In this document: positions 38,331-46,945 of the stretch, piece after piece
How positions within the stretch are numbered: the stretch's first letter is position 1
Layout: each line of letters opens with the position of its first letter
Assembly (NCBI GenBank): GCA_029262675.1
Contig: JAJCYW010000014.1
Span: 1 to 57,645 of the forward strand
Length of the DNA stretch: 57,645 bases
Source: Chloroflexota bacterium
Lineage (GTDB): Bacteria > Chloroflexota > Dehalococcoidia > DSTF01 > RBG-16-68-14
Reading direction: 5' to 3'
Notes under the pieces: model-generated
What the model was told of the DNA's origin: nothing
Databases searched by the model: none
The model's input: only the letters and a program-made list of their open reading frames with translations
Made by a program: the position numbers and the translations under genes

Positions 38331-40403
38331 ATGGACACCGGCAAGCAAGTCAACGCGATGGTGGTTGTCCTGCTCCTGACCGTGATCATGATCGGCGTCT
38401 ACACGCTGTTCGACCCCTTCCGCGCCGACACGGCCGAAGAAGGTCAACTGCAGATGACCGGCGAACGCGCCGCGACCACGTATGCGTTGAACTGCCGCCT
38501 CTGCCACGGCGACCGCGGCGAAGGCGGCGCGGAGGGCGGCCGGCTACCCTCTGCGCCGGCGCTTGACCGCACCGACCTGCAAGGCATCGAAAAGGGCGTT
38601 CTCAGCGTCGCGGCGTTCAATGAGACCTTCCACATGATTGAAGGCACGATCTCCTGCGGCCGTCCGGGGACCTCCATGCCGACGTGGGGCCGCGTCAACG
38701 GCGGCACCCTCAGCGCCGAGCAGATCCGCCAGCTTGCGGTCCTCATCATGGGCGGCGACATCGGCGCGGACCCGCTCCACGAGGGCGGTTTCTGGGAAGA
38801 CGCTCTCCATCACGCGGAGGAGCTGGACGCAGAGGCGACCGCCCACGCAACCCTGCAGATGGCGTCCGGCACGCTGGGCGTTACGGCCAGAGAGATTACG
38901 GTCAGCAACGCAGCCCCGTTCTCCGTAAACCAGTACATCCGCATCGGCGAAGAGCGCATGCAGGTCGTCGACATTCCGACCACGGGACACGTCCTCATCG
39001 AGGACGTTGGCCGCGAGCCGGGGCAGATCCTAGTGAGCAGCGCGGAAGGAATCTCGGTCGGCGATGTGATCCGCCTCGAAGGCGAATTGCTGGAAGTGAC
39101 CGCCATCCGAGACGACGGCGACGCCGGCATCGAAATCGATGCAGACGCCGCGCAGTTCGCCACCTTTGTCTCCGTCAGCCAGCCTTCCTTCTTCTCACCG
39201 GGCTATGTGATGCGCGCCGGCGACGAACTGATAGAAGTCATCGGTCCCGTCGATACGGGTCAGACCCTGTCGGCCGGTTTTGGCCGTGCGGACACGACGA
39301 TCTCGATCAGCGGCTCGCTGGGTGTGGAAGCAGGTATGGTCATCCGCCTGGATGACGAACTGATCCGCGTCACCAGTATCGAAGACGCGACCGTGACGCT
39401 GGAACGCGGCGTCCCGGACGCCGACGGTAACTCTACGCAGGCCGCGTCCCACGCCTCCGGCGCGACGATCCTGAAGATCGTCGAGGAGCCGCAAGAGGGC
39501 ATGGAACCGGAAGACCCGGACACAGGCCAGACTGTCCTCGTGACGCTGGACTCCAACGAAACGGTGATGACCGTCAGCGGCGTGTTCGGACTCGGGGTGG
39601 GCGTTACGTTCCAGATCGGTGACGAGATGGTCACCGTGACGGAAGTGCAGCCGGCCGTCCTCCGCGTCGAGCGCGGCGTGGGCGGCACCGGCAACGGCAT
39701 CCACGCCAGGCGTTCCCCGGTCTTCGTCGGGAGCCTGCTCGAGGTGGAGCGCGGCGTGCTCGGCACGTCCGCCACCGACCAGACGGCGAACACGGACGTC
39801 TTCTTCGCCGAAATCGAAATCGCCCGCGAACAGGGCGGAACCGTCGTCGCGGACCATGCCAAGAACGCGGAGCTATTCATCGGCAGCTCGTTCTCAGTCG
39901 ATCGCGGTGCGCTAGAGACGGAACCTACGGACCACGCGAACGGTACGCTGGTGCTGGACTTCCCGGCGCCGCCCGATGAACCTGCCATCACGGCCACCGC
40001 CTGCGGTCAGCGTCCGGTCGCGCTGCCGGCCGGCGATGGCCCGGTCGTGACCCCGCGGCCGGACGCCGAAGAGATCGCAGTGTCCCTCACGGAGTTCTCT
40101 GTCGAAGCGGTTCCGGCGCAGGCCGCAGGCACTGCCATCGACTTCAGCGTCACTATTGACGGCGTGGCCCCCCACAACTTCCGCGTCGCCGCGACGGACC
40201 TGGCGCCGGACGCGCTTCCCGTCGACGCGGGCGCGGTCGACGAAGAGAGCCTGGAGATCGTCGCCGGGATCGACCTCTTCGCGCCCGGAGACACGCGGGT
40301 CGCCGGTGCCGATCTGGAGCCCGGCAGCTACGTTCTGTTCTGCAACGTCCCCGTCCACTACGAATCCGGCATGTTCACCGCCTTCGAAGTCGTCGCGCCG
40401 TAG
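38331..40403 (+). CDS. Anchored fusion of cytochrome c, beta-repeat region and type 1 copper domain
   Basis: The 690-residue protein starts with a membrane helix (AMVVVLLLTVIMIGVYTLF), followed by a monoheme cytochrome c domain: heme site CRLCH at 55-59 and distal ligand Met117 in GTSMPTWG. Residues 175-565 are a beta-rich region with repeated segments such as VGDVIRLEGELLEVT, AGMVIRLDDELIRVT and VGVTFQIGDEMVTVT, plus several ERGV and RGAL turns. The last 110 residues form a cupredoxin with copper ligands His615, Cys671, His676 and Met681 (C-x4-H-x4-M). Within a bc operon it would accept electrons from Rieske at the heme, and the copper domain could pass them on. I know of no characterised protein with this order. 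Confidence 0.85.
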   Translation: MDTGKQVNAMVVVLLLTVIMIGVYTLFDPFRADTAEEGQLQMTGERAATTYALNCRLCHGDRGEGGAEGGRLPSAPALDRTDLQGIEKGVLSVAAFNETFHMIEGTISCGRPGTSMPTWGRVNGGTLSAEQIRQLAVLIMGGDIGADPLHEGGFWEDALHHAEELDAEATAHATLQMASGTLGVTAREITVSNAAPFSVNQYIRIGEERMQVVDIPTTGHVLIEDVGREPGQILVSSAEGISVGDVIRLEGELLEVTAIRDDGDAGIEIDADAAQFATFVSVSQPSFFSPGYVMRAGDELIEVIGPVDTGQTLSAGFGRADTTISISGSLGVEAGMVIRLDDELIRVTSIEDATVTLERGVPDADGNSTQAASHASGATILKIVEEPQEGMEPEDPDTGQTVLVTLDSNETVMTVSGVFGLGVGVTFQIGDEMVTVTEVQPAVLRVERGVGGTGNGIHARRSPVFVGSLLEVERGVLGTSATDQTANTDVFFAEIEIAREQGGTVVADHAKNAELFIGSSFSVDRGALETEPTDHANGTLVLDFPAPPDEPAITATACGQRPVALPAGDGPVVTPRPDAEEIAVSLTEFSVEAVPAQAAGTAIDFSVTIDGVAPHNFRVAATDLAPDALPVDAGAVDEESLEIVAGIDLFAPGDTRVAGADLEPGSYVLFCNVPVHYESGMFTAFEVVAP

Positions 40404-40436
40404 TACAGCTCCTCTTCGAATCTTCCTGAGCGGCAG

Positions 40437-40465
40437 TTGACCCCGTTCGTTGCGGGGCGTACGCT
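40437..40465 (+). promoter_or_regulatory. Candidate promoter for the small secreted protein gene
   Basis: TTGACC at 40437-40442 and TACGCT at 40460-40465 are 17 bases apart. A small hairpin (CCCCG/CGGGG) lies inside the spacer and could alternatively end the bc transcript. Confidence 0.35.
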
Positions 40466-40554
40466 AGTGTCTCACGCGGGCGGGTGCGCGGGCGGCGCGA
40501 TAAGACTTCGATAGTGCTGCCTCCAGTTCCCTCCCACCCCGAACGGAGTCAGCC

Positions 40555-40851
40555 ATGCTACGTCTCGCCATGATCCTTCCAGCCATCGCCGGCGCCGCGT
40601 TCTTCACGAGCGCCGCGCTGGCGCAGTCCCCAGAGCCGACGCTCCCCGTCGCCGGCCCGGACGAGATCTTCTTCGTTGGCGAGGTGCCTGCGCCTCCGGG
40701 GACTGAAGTACGCGCGGAGTATCTGCAATTGACTGGAGACGCAGGGGAGACTTCCATTTGCGGCGTAACGGTGGCAGATGAGAATTCGCGGTTCGTTCTC
40801 TCTGTTGATGCAGCCTGCGCACGCAGTGCTTTTGGGCCGCTCATTTGTTAG
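40555..40851 (+). CDS. Small secreted protein, N-terminal half of a gene with an amber stop
   Basis: The 98-residue product has a clear signal peptide (LRLAMILPAIAGAAFFTSAALA, cleavage after ALA). A beta-rich domain follows, with FFVGEVPAPPGTEVRAEYLQL and two cysteines. It ends in TAG at 40849-40851. The same frame then stays open for 99 more codons, ending in a helix and basic tail that would anchor the protein, so the gene may originally have run from 40555 to 41148. No family is recognised. It follows the bc operon but seems to have its own promoter. Confidence 0.6.
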   Translation: MLRLAMILPAIAGAAFFTSAALAQSPEPTLPVAGPDEIFFVGEVPAPPGTEVRAEYLQLTGDAGETSICGVTVADENSRFVLSVDAACARSAFGPLIC

Positions 40852-41148
40852 GCAGAAGGACGGGATAGTTGCCGTGGATTCCCGCCATCCCCGTTGCCGG
40901 ATGCCCAGAATCCGCGAGCGAAAGATACCATCAACGTGGGTTTGTTATCGCCCTCGGAGCGACCACCACTAATCGGCCCGTTACCGCATGGTGACGGTGG
41001 GCCGGATGCCGGATTGCCGCTGGTAGGCGGTGGCAATCGACAAGACAATCCAGCGCAACTAGGTTGGCTTCTCGCGGTCGGGGTTGCTCTACTGCTTGCG
41101 GGTGCCGCTATTCGTGTCGTGGGTCCGTCGCCCAGGCGAAGGACGTAG
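40852..41148 (+). pseudogene. In-frame continuation after the amber stop: C-terminal anchor half
   Basis: Directly after TAG the frame continues AEGRDSCRGFPPSPLPDAQN, through a Gly/Pro-rich stretch (GLPLVGGGNR), to a membrane helix WLLAVGVALLLAGAAIRVV and the basic end GPSPRRRT, the layout of a cell-surface anchor. It has no signal of its own; the first possible start is a TTG at 40894. It is therefore probably the detached 3' half of the preceding gene, unless stop read-through occurs or the base call is wrong. Confidence 0.5.
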
Positions 41149-41192
41149 GCTTGTCGGTGTCCATTGTCTTCTGCGGCAAAAGGTGACTGTTC

Positions 41193-41369
41193 ATGGACAT
41201 CTTCTTCTTCGTACTGCTTGTTGGAGTTATCGTCGGCGGTCTGACGGTTCTCATGAGGCGCAAGGGTGGCGGGTGGTTCGTCTTGGCGTTTACGATTGCT
41301 GCTGCGGCCTGTGCGAGTCTGGTGGTGCTCATACTAGTTGAAATGTCAGTTGGTGGTTGGGGCGGGTAA
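41193..41369 (+). CDS. Small membrane protein (58 residues)
   Basis: The frame encodes MDIFFFVLLVGVIVGGLTVL, a short basic loop (MRRKGGG) and a second helix FVLAFTIAAAACASLVVLILV, ending GGWGG. Two helices with a basic turn predict both ends outside. AAAGGTG lies a few bases before the ATG. The stop TAA runs directly into the next ATG (TAAATG). It is unrecognised; the codon use is less GC-rich than the bc operon. Confidence 0.55.
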   Translation: MDIFFFVLLVGVIVGGLTVLMRRKGGGWFVLAFTIAAAACASLVVLILVEMSVGGWGG

Positions 41370-41540
41370 ATGCTGTGGCTCTTGTTTGGACTCACCATCC
41401 TGTTCATTCCCGCAATTACGGGTGCTGCAATCGGGTTCAAAGGAGACAAACGTGGCTGGCTGCTTACACTACCGTTCGTGTCTGTGGTTGCGTTTCTCAC
41501 ACTCGCCATCCTTCTATACGCCGCTAACCTGGATGACTAA
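41370..41540 (+). CDS. Small membrane protein (56 residues), partner of the preceding gene
   Basis: It starts at the base after the previous stop and encodes MLWLLFGLTILFIPAITGAA, a basic loop GFKGDKRG and the helix WLLTLPFVSVVAFLTLAIL, ending AANLDD. Size, topology and loop charge mirror the preceding protein, although the sequences differ. The zero gap suggests coupled translation and perhaps a heteromeric pair, such as the two-component small transporters. No family motif is evident. Confidence 0.55.
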   Translation: MLWLLFGLTILFIPAITGAAIGFKGDKRGWLLTLPFVSVVAFLTLAILLYAANLDD

Positions 41541-41576
41541 CTGGTGACCATTGGCAGCCGTTTCGGTAACCTCTCC

Positions 41577-41606
41577 TTGACGCCTTTCCTCCTGCTCGGC
41601 TAGACT
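41577..41606 (+). promoter_or_regulatory. Promoter of the desulforedoxin-like pair
   Basis: TTGACG at 41577-41582 and TAGACT at 41601-41606 are separated by 18 bases. The start would fall near 41613, giving a leader of about 37 bases with CAGGAGTGA before the GTG at 41650. Confidence 0.55.
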
Positions 41607-41649
41607 CAGGAGTCATTCACATTACGTCTACAGCAGCCAGGAGTGAGCA

Positions 41650-41769
41650 GTGGCGAACGAAGCAGGCAAGCGCTACCAGTGCAACAAGTGCAACACGGAG
41701 ATGATCGTCACCAAGGGCGGCGATGGCAGCCTCTCGTGCTGCGGCGAGCCCATGGAGCAGAAGAAGTAA
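41650..41769 (+). CDS. Desulforedoxin-like mini protein, copy 1
   Basis: The 39-residue product reads MANEAGKRYQCNKCNTEMIV, then a turn and SLSCCGEPMEQKK. The CxxC plus CC arrangement is that of desulforedoxin and the N-terminal domain of desulfoferrodoxin, where four cysteines bind one iron. It starts with GTG after CAGGAG. A paralogue follows after 18 bases. A role as a small electron carrier or in oxidative stress defence is likely by family; no superoxide reductase domain is attached. Confidence 0.75.
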   Translation: MANEAGKRYQCNKCNTEMIVTKGGDGSLSCCGEPMEQKK

Positions 41770-41787
41770 TCGGAGCGAGGTGAGACG

Positions 41788-41931
41788 ATGCCCAACCAGC
41801 TAGGTAAGCGATTCTCTTGCGAGAAGTGCGGCTCGGAAGTGCTCTGCATTAAGCCCGGCGACGGCGGGGTGGAGTGCTGCGGCGCAGCCATGGAGCTGAT
41901 GCAGCCTAAGGTGCTGCCTTCCGCCGACTAA
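41788..41931 (+). CDS. Desulforedoxin-like mini protein, copy 2
   Basis: The 47-residue protein reads MPNQLGKRFSCEKCGSEVLC, then GGVECCGAAMELMQPKVLPS. The CxxC and CC pairs of the desulforedoxin fold are intact, with one additional cysteine. GCGAGGTGAG precedes the ATG. It is clearly a tandem paralogue of the preceding gene and shares its promoter; two copies may form a heterodimer, since desulforedoxins are dimers. Confidence 0.75.
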   Translation: MPNQLGKRFSCEKCGSEVLCIKPGDGGVECCGAAMELMQPKVLPSAD

Positions 41932-41978
41932 TCCGCCGCAACGCAGTCCCACGCAGAACAGTACGCGAACATCCATAG

Positions 41979-42008
41979 ACGGCCGCTCCGCATGCCGGGG
42001 ACGGCCGT
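41979..42008 (+). terminator. Hairpin after the desulforedoxin-like genes
   Basis: ACGGCCG at 41979-41985 pairs with CGGCCGT at 42002-42008 across a 16-base loop, followed by TTGCGTT. The stem is GC-rich but the T tract is poor, so termination would be partial. Confidence 0.35.
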
Positions 42009-42027
42009 TTGCGTTACATTCCTTTCG

Positions 42028-43575
42028 ATGACTGCCCTGCTCCTGACCAACGCTCGCGTGCGTACGATGACCGGCGGTCAGCCGGTCGCCGACGCTGTCG
42101 CCGTGCGCGACGGTCGAATCCTCGCTGTGGGCACGGAGGCCGACGCCGCTGCCGCGCCGGAGGCGGACGCGCAGCCGTTCGCTCGATACGACTGCGGCGG
42201 CGGGCTGTTGCTGCCGGCCTTCATCGATGCCCACTGCCACCTGCTATCGTTCGCGGCGGCGCTGCGCTCGGTCGACTGCACCGCCGCGCGCAGCATCGCC
42301 GACATTCAGGCCGCGATCCGCGAACGCGCGGAACAGACGCCGGCCGGAAGCTGGCTCCGCGCGGCTGGCTACGAGGAGACGCAGCTAGCGGAGCGCAGGC
42401 ACCCCAACTGCCATGAGCTCGACGCCGCCGCGCCGCGGCGCCCCGTGCGGCTGATCCACCGTGGCGGCCACGCCAGCGTGCTGAACAGCGCGGCGTTGAG
42501 GCTGGCGGGCATAGACATCGCGAGCGAAGCGCCGCCCGGCGGCTTCATCGACCGCGAGGTTGCGACAGGGGAGCCGAGCGGGCTGCTGCTGGGCATGGAT
42601 ACGCAGATCGGGCGCGCCGTTCCGCCGCTCGCCTACGATGAGTTGGCCGCCGCCGTTCGTGACGCCTGCCGCTTCTACCTCCAGGCCGGCGTGACCTGCA
42701 TCCAGGACGCGACGCACACCAACGGTCTCTCCGAGTGGCGGCTCTTCGAACGGCTGATGGCAGACGGCGCGCTGTCGCTGGGCGTGGTGCTGATGGAGGG
42801 CATCGAAAACCTGGGCGAGCTGCCGGAGGATGCGGCAGGAGGACAACTACGTCGCGGGCCGGTCAAGATCATGCTGCAGGAGCACGGCGACGACATTGCC
42901 CCGGACGAAGGCGAGCTCACCCGCGCCGTCCGCGAGGTTCACGGCGCGGGCCGCCAGGCGGCGATCCACGCAGTCGGCGAGCGCGCCGTAATAGCGGCCG
43001 CTGCGGCCATCGAAGCCGCTCTCGCGTTGCGGCCGCGACCCGGCCACCGCCACCGCATCGAGCACTGCGGCCTGTTGCCGGAGGGCATGGCCCCGCGGCT
43101 GGCGGAGCTGGGCGTGTACGTCGTCAGCCAGCCTTCGTTCGTCGCAGAGCGCGGCGAACGCTTCCTGCAGCTCGTGGCGGAGGCACGGCACGATTCGCTC
43201 TACGCGTTTCGCACGCTGGAAGAAGCTGGCGTCCGGCTCGCGGCCGGCTCCGATGCGCCGGTGACGCGGCCAGATCCGCTGAAATCGATAGCAGCGGCCG
43301 TCGAGCGGCGTACGGCGGCCGGGCGGCCGATCGGGCCTCGGCAGGCGGTCGACGTCGATTCTGCGCTGCGTTGGTGGACAGCGGGCGCCGCCGAGGCCGC
43401 GTTCCTGGAGCCGGGGCGCGGGTCGATTCAGCCGGGCGCTCGCGCGGATCTGGTGCTGCTGACAGCCGGGACCGGAGCTACAGCCGGCGGCTCCGACCTG
43501 CCGACTGACGTCGCCGCGGTGTGGAAGGCCGGTGAAGCTGTGGAAGCGGCCGGCGGCGCGGGTTTGTTGGCTTGA
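42028..43575 (+). CDS. Metal-dependent amidohydrolase (YtcJ/formamide deformylase-like)
   Basis: The product of about 515 residues belongs to the amidohydrolase superfamily of TIM-barrel hydrolases. It starts with the composite domain TALLLTNARVRTM, then shows the metal motif PAFIDAHCHLL (HxH), RLIHRGGHASVLNSAALRLAG, KIMLQEHGDDI, QAAIHAVGERAV, HRHRIEHCG and the catalytic aspartate in LAAGSDAPV. This set matches the YtcJ group, which cleaves N-substituted formamides and related amides; the true substrate is unknown. I take the ATG at 42028 rather than the longer frame at 41992, which runs through the upstream hairpin. Its 3' end overlaps the promoter preceding the tRNA genes. Confidence 0.9.
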   Translation: MTALLLTNARVRTMTGGQPVADAVAVRDGRILAVGTEADAAAAPEADAQPFARYDCGGGLLLPAFIDAHCHLLSFAAALRSVDCTAARSIADIQAAIRERAEQTPAGSWLRAAGYEETQLAERRHPNCHELDAAAPRRPVRLIHRGGHASVLNSAALRLAGIDIASEAPPGGFIDREVATGEPSGLLLGMDTQIGRAVPPLAYDELAAAVRDACRFYLQAGVTCIQDATHTNGLSEWRLFERLMADGALSLGVVLMEGIENLGELPEDAAGGQLRRGPVKIMLQEHGDDIAPDEGELTRAVREVHGAGRQAAIHAVGERAVIAAAAAIEAALALRPRPGHRHRIEHCGLLPEGMAPRLAELGVYVVSQPSFVAERGERFLQLVAEARHDSLYAFRTLEEAGVRLAAGSDAPVTRPDPLKSIAAAVERRTAAGRPIGPRQAVDVDSALRWWTAGAAEAAFLEPGRGSIQPGARADLVLLTAGTGATAGGSDLPTDVAAVWKAGEAVEAAGGAGLLA

Positions 43576-43601
43576 CACTCACACAGCTACGAACATATAC
43601 T
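43572..43601 (+). promoter_or_regulatory. Strong promoter of the tRNA-tuf operon
   Basis: TTGACA at 43572-43577 and TATACT at 43596-43601 are 18 bases apart, the best-matching promoter in the window. It begins in the stop codon of the amidohydrolase gene. Transcription would start near 43608, immediately ahead of an intrinsic terminator. Confidence 0.65.
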
Positions 43602-43612
43602 TTTCTATGTAA

Positions 43613-43639
43613 GCCCCGACGTGTCGGGGGCGTTTTTTT
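43613..43639 (+). terminator. Intrinsic terminator, possibly an attenuator, before the tRNA genes
   Basis: GCCCCGAC at 43613-43620 pairs with GTCGGGG-C ending at 43631 around a GT loop, and seven T residues follow (43633-43639). This is the clearest rho-independent terminator in the window. It can end the amidohydrolase mRNA, but it also lies five bases after the predicted start point of the tRNA promoter. Confidence 0.85.
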
Positions 43640-43665
43640 GGTAAGGCTCTGGACACGGGACCCGA

Positions 43666-43741
43666 GCCCGCGTGGCGCAATGGTAGCGCAGCCGATTTGT
43701 AATCGGCAGGTTAGTGGGTTCGAATCCCCTCGCGGGCTCCA
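43666..43741 (+). tRNA. tRNA-Thr (anticodon TGT)
   Basis: The acceptor GCCCGCG (43666-43672) pairs with CGCGGGC (43731-43737), followed by T and an encoded CCA. The anticodon stem GCCGA/TCGGC encloses the loop TTTGTAA, with TGT at 43698-43700. The T loop TTCGAATC is standard. It reads ACA and, by wobble, other Thr codons. Confidence 0.95.
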
Positions 43742-43751
43742 CCACTTCCAT

Positions 43752-43839
43752 GGAGGGGTGGGCGAGTGGCTAAAACCGGCGGTCTGTAAAATCGCTGCCC
43801 TGACGGGCTACGCAGGTTCGAATCCTGCCCCCTCCACCA
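43752..43839 (+). tRNA. tRNA-Tyr (anticodon GTA)
   Basis: The acceptor GGAGGGG (43752-43758) pairs with CCCCTCC (43829-43835), followed by A and an encoded CCA. The anticodon stem GCGGT/ATCGC holds CTGTAAA with GTA at 43786-43788. A long variable arm makes it a class II tRNA of 88 nt, as expected for bacterial tRNA-Tyr. It is ten bases after tRNA-Thr. Confidence 0.95.
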
Positions 43840-43912
43840 GCGAAGATTGACGCCGGACGCCGGATACGCCAAGATTCGGATAGAGAGGCATCCGGCCTCT
43901 GGCGCAAAGCGC

Positions 43913-43987
43913 GCCCACATAGCTCAGTGGTAGAGCACGCCCTTGGTAAGGGCGAGGTCATCGGTTCAAGTCCGATTGTGGGCTCCA
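43913..43987 (+). tRNA. tRNA-Thr (anticodon GGT)
   Basis: The acceptor GCCCACA (43913-43919) pairs with TGTGGGC (43977-43983), followed by T and an encoded CCA. The anticodon stem CGCCC/GGGCG holds TTGGTAA with GGT at 43945-43947. The Thr-Tyr-Thr-tuf order matches the classical thr-tyr-gly-thr-tufB cluster of many bacteria with the glycine gene lost. Confidence 0.95.
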
Positions 43988-44025
43988 GGCAATGAGCGCG
44001 AAATTGGTGCGCCCGAAGGACGAAG

Positions 44026-44077
44026 GCCCGTAAGGCTGTAAGCCCGTAAGGCTCTAGGCCGGTTAGGCGTAAGGCCC
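44026..44077 (+). repeat. Short imperfect tandem repeats in the tuf leader
   Basis: GCCCGTAAGGCT occurs at 44026-44037 and 44042-44053 with a 16-base period, and a degenerate third unit (GGCGTAAGGCC) ends at 44077. The units lie between the last tRNA and tuf and can fold on themselves. A similar GGGCCT-rich patch lies at 8020-8053. Confidence 0.5.
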
Positions 44078-44141
44078 AAGATCGCATAGTGCAGGCTCTG
44101 GAGAGAGCCGTAACGAATGAGAAAAAGGAGGAACCGGAAGG

Positions 44142-45344
<1,203 letters not shown>

Positions 45345-45356
45345 CGGAGTACTACC

Positions 45357-45521
45357 GTGGCAAAGAAAGACGACCGGTCCGTTATCACGCTGGCCTGCCC
45401 CGAGTGCAGCGAGCGTAACTACGCTACGAGCAAGAGCCGCCGCAACGACCCGGACCGCCTGGAGTTGAAGAAGTACTGCCCGCGCTGCCGGCAGCATCAA
45501 CTCCACAAGGAAATGCGCTAA
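45357..45521 (+). CDS. rpmG: 50S ribosomal protein L33
   Basis: The 54-residue product starts with GTG and reads [20 protein letters not shown], then [20 protein letters not shown] and [14 protein letters not shown]. The two CxxC pairs mark the zinc-binding (C+) form of L33. It sits in its usual place between tuf and secE, 12 bases after tuf and 7 before secE. The size and basic character are right for the family. Confidence 0.95.
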   Translation: MAKKDDRSVITLACPECSERNYATSKSRRNDPDRLELKKYCPRCRQHQLHKEMR

Positions 45522-45528
45522 GGAGCAG

Positions 45529-45852
45529 ATGAGTCGAGCGACTAGACGCCGGCCAAAAGGGGGGAAAGCCCGCCAGCAGAAGCAGGCCCGCCCCGCCGCG
45601 ATGAACCTGGGAACGGGCTCACCCGGCCGGCCCCCGCGCGAGACGTCGGAGCGGCGCATCGGCCTCGGCTCGTTGCAGCCGCGCTGGGCGGGGGACATCA
45701 TCAGCGAACTGCGCAAAGTAACTTGGCCCAGCCGCGAGGACACGCAGTACCTCACCATCGTCGTTCTGATTGTCGCGACCGCGGCCGGTATTTTCCTTGG
45801 CGGCGTGGACATGTTCTTCAACTGGTTCATCGAAAACACGCTGCTCCGCTAG
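45529..45852 (+). CDS. secE: Preprotein translocase subunit SecE
   Basis: SecE is the small clamp subunit of the SecYEG channel. The 107-residue protein has a long basic, disordered N-terminus, then the family block IISELRKVTWPSREDTQYLT and one membrane helix (VVLIVATAAGIFLGGVDMFFNWF). Compared with the minimal 60-residue form it has about 50 additional N-terminal residues. Its location between rpmG and nusG is standard. AAGGAG precedes the ATG. Confidence 0.95.
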   Translation: MSRATRRRPKGGKARQQKQARPAAMNLGTGSPGRPPRETSERRIGLGSLQPRWAGDIISELRKVTWPSREDTQYLTIVVLIVATAAGIFLGGVDMFFNWFIENTLLR

Positions 45853-45865
45853 ACCCCGAATCGAT

Positions 45866-46516
45866 ATGGCTGTAGACGCAGAGAGCATCGAAACTACCAC
45901 TGTCCTTCCGGCAGAAGAGCTGCCGGAGGATAGCCGCACCCACATCCCTTCTGAAGCGGAGGCGTTTCAGGAAGGCCGGGTCTGGTACATCCTGCACACC
46001 TACTCCGGCCACGAGAACAAGGCCCAGACCAACTTGGAGCACCGTATTCCGTCGATGGACGCGGAGGATTTGATCTTCCGCGTCGTCGTGCCAACGGAAG
46101 AGGAGATAGAGATCAGGGACGGCCAGCGAAAGACGGTCTCCAAGAAGATCTTCCCCGGCTACATCCTGGTGCAGATGGTGGAATTGAAGGAAGACGATCC
46201 CATGTCGACGCAGGCCTGGTTCGTCGTGCGCAACACGCCGGGCGTCACCGGATTCGTCGGTTCCGGCACGCGGCCTGAGCCGTTGGCGGACGACGAGGTG
46301 CGCCGAATCCTGCAGCAGATGCGAGTCGTTGAGCCGAAGGTCAAGGTCGGATTTGAGCTGGGGGAGAGCGTCCGTATTGTGGACGGGCCGTTCCAGGACT
46401 TCGTCGGCCAGGTCGACGACCTTAACCTGGAGAAGGGCAAGGTCAAGGTGCTGGTCTCGTTCTTCGGCCGCGAGACCCCCGTCGAGCTAGATTTCCTGCA
46501 AGTGGAGAAGCTATAG
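45866..46516 (+). CDS. nusG: Transcription termination/antitermination factor NusG
   Basis: NusG binds RNA polymerase to increase processivity and couples it to Rho or the ribosome. The product of 216 residues has an acidic N-terminal extension of about 40 residues, then the NGN domain ([44 protein letters not shown]) and the KOW domain ([38 protein letters not shown]). I use the ATG at 45866, 13 bases after secE; the longer frame overlaps secE and reads as chance sequence. rplK follows directly. Confidence 0.97.
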   Translation: MAVDAESIETTTVLPAEELPEDSRTHIPSEAEAFQEGRVWYILHTYSGHENKAQTNLEHRIPSMDAEDLIFRVVVPTEEEIEIRDGQRKTVSKKIFPGYILVQMVELKEDDPMSTQAWFVVRNTPGVTGFVGSGTRPEPLADDEVRRILQQMRVVEPKVKVGFELGESVRIVDGPFQDFVGQVDDLNLEKGKVKVLVSFFGRETPVELDFLQVEKL

Positions 46517-46517
46517 C

Positions 46518-46940
46518 GTGGCAAAGAAGGTTCGTACCGTCATCAAACTGCAGATCGAAGCGGGCAAGGCCAACCCGGCGCCGCCCGTGGGTCCTGCGTT
46601 GGGCCAGCACGGCGTCAACATCATGGGCTTCTGTAAGGAGTACAACGAGAAGACATCGTCGCAGGCCGGCAGTATCGTGCCAGTCGAGATCCTCGTCTAC
46701 GAGGACCGCTCGTTTTCGTTCACACTGAAGACGCCGCCCGCGTCCGACCTGTTGAAGAAGGCCGCCGGGCTCGAGAAGGGCAGCTCCGCGCAGCTACGCG
46801 AGAAGGTGGGTCAGGTCACCCGTGCCCAGGTCCGCACCATTGCCGAGACGAAGATGCGCGATCTGAACGCCCAGGATATTGAAGGCGCCGTGCTGCAGAT
46901 TGAAGGTACCGCCCGCAGCATGGGGATCGAGGTGGTCTGA
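46518..46940 (+). CDS. rplK: 50S ribosomal protein L11
   Basis: L11 is part of the GTPase-associated centre and binds 23S rRNA. The 140-residue protein begins with GTG and shows [28 protein letters not shown], the methyl-lysine and cleft region of L11, then [16 protein letters not shown] sequence ([15 protein letters not shown]) and the RNA-binding end [23 protein letters not shown]. It starts one base after the nusG stop and precedes rplA by 5 bases. Confidence 0.98.
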   Translation: MAKKVRTVIKLQIEAGKANPAPPVGPALGQHGVNIMGFCKEYNEKTSSQAGSIVPVEILVYEDRSFSFTLKTPPASDLLKKAAGLEKGSSAQLREKVGQVTRAQVRTIAETKMRDLNAQDIEGAVLQIEGTARSMGIEVV

Positions 46941-46945
46941 GCAAC

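Noticed and set aside
40849..40851. TAG read as pyrrolysine or another recoded residue
   Set aside because: No recoding machinery or tRNA is in the window, and other genes here (for example folK and nusG) end in TAG normally.
44026..44077. Short repeats before tuf as a CRISPR array
   Set aside because: The units are 12 bases with a 4-base gap and degrade quickly. There are no unique spacers of normal length and no cas genes.
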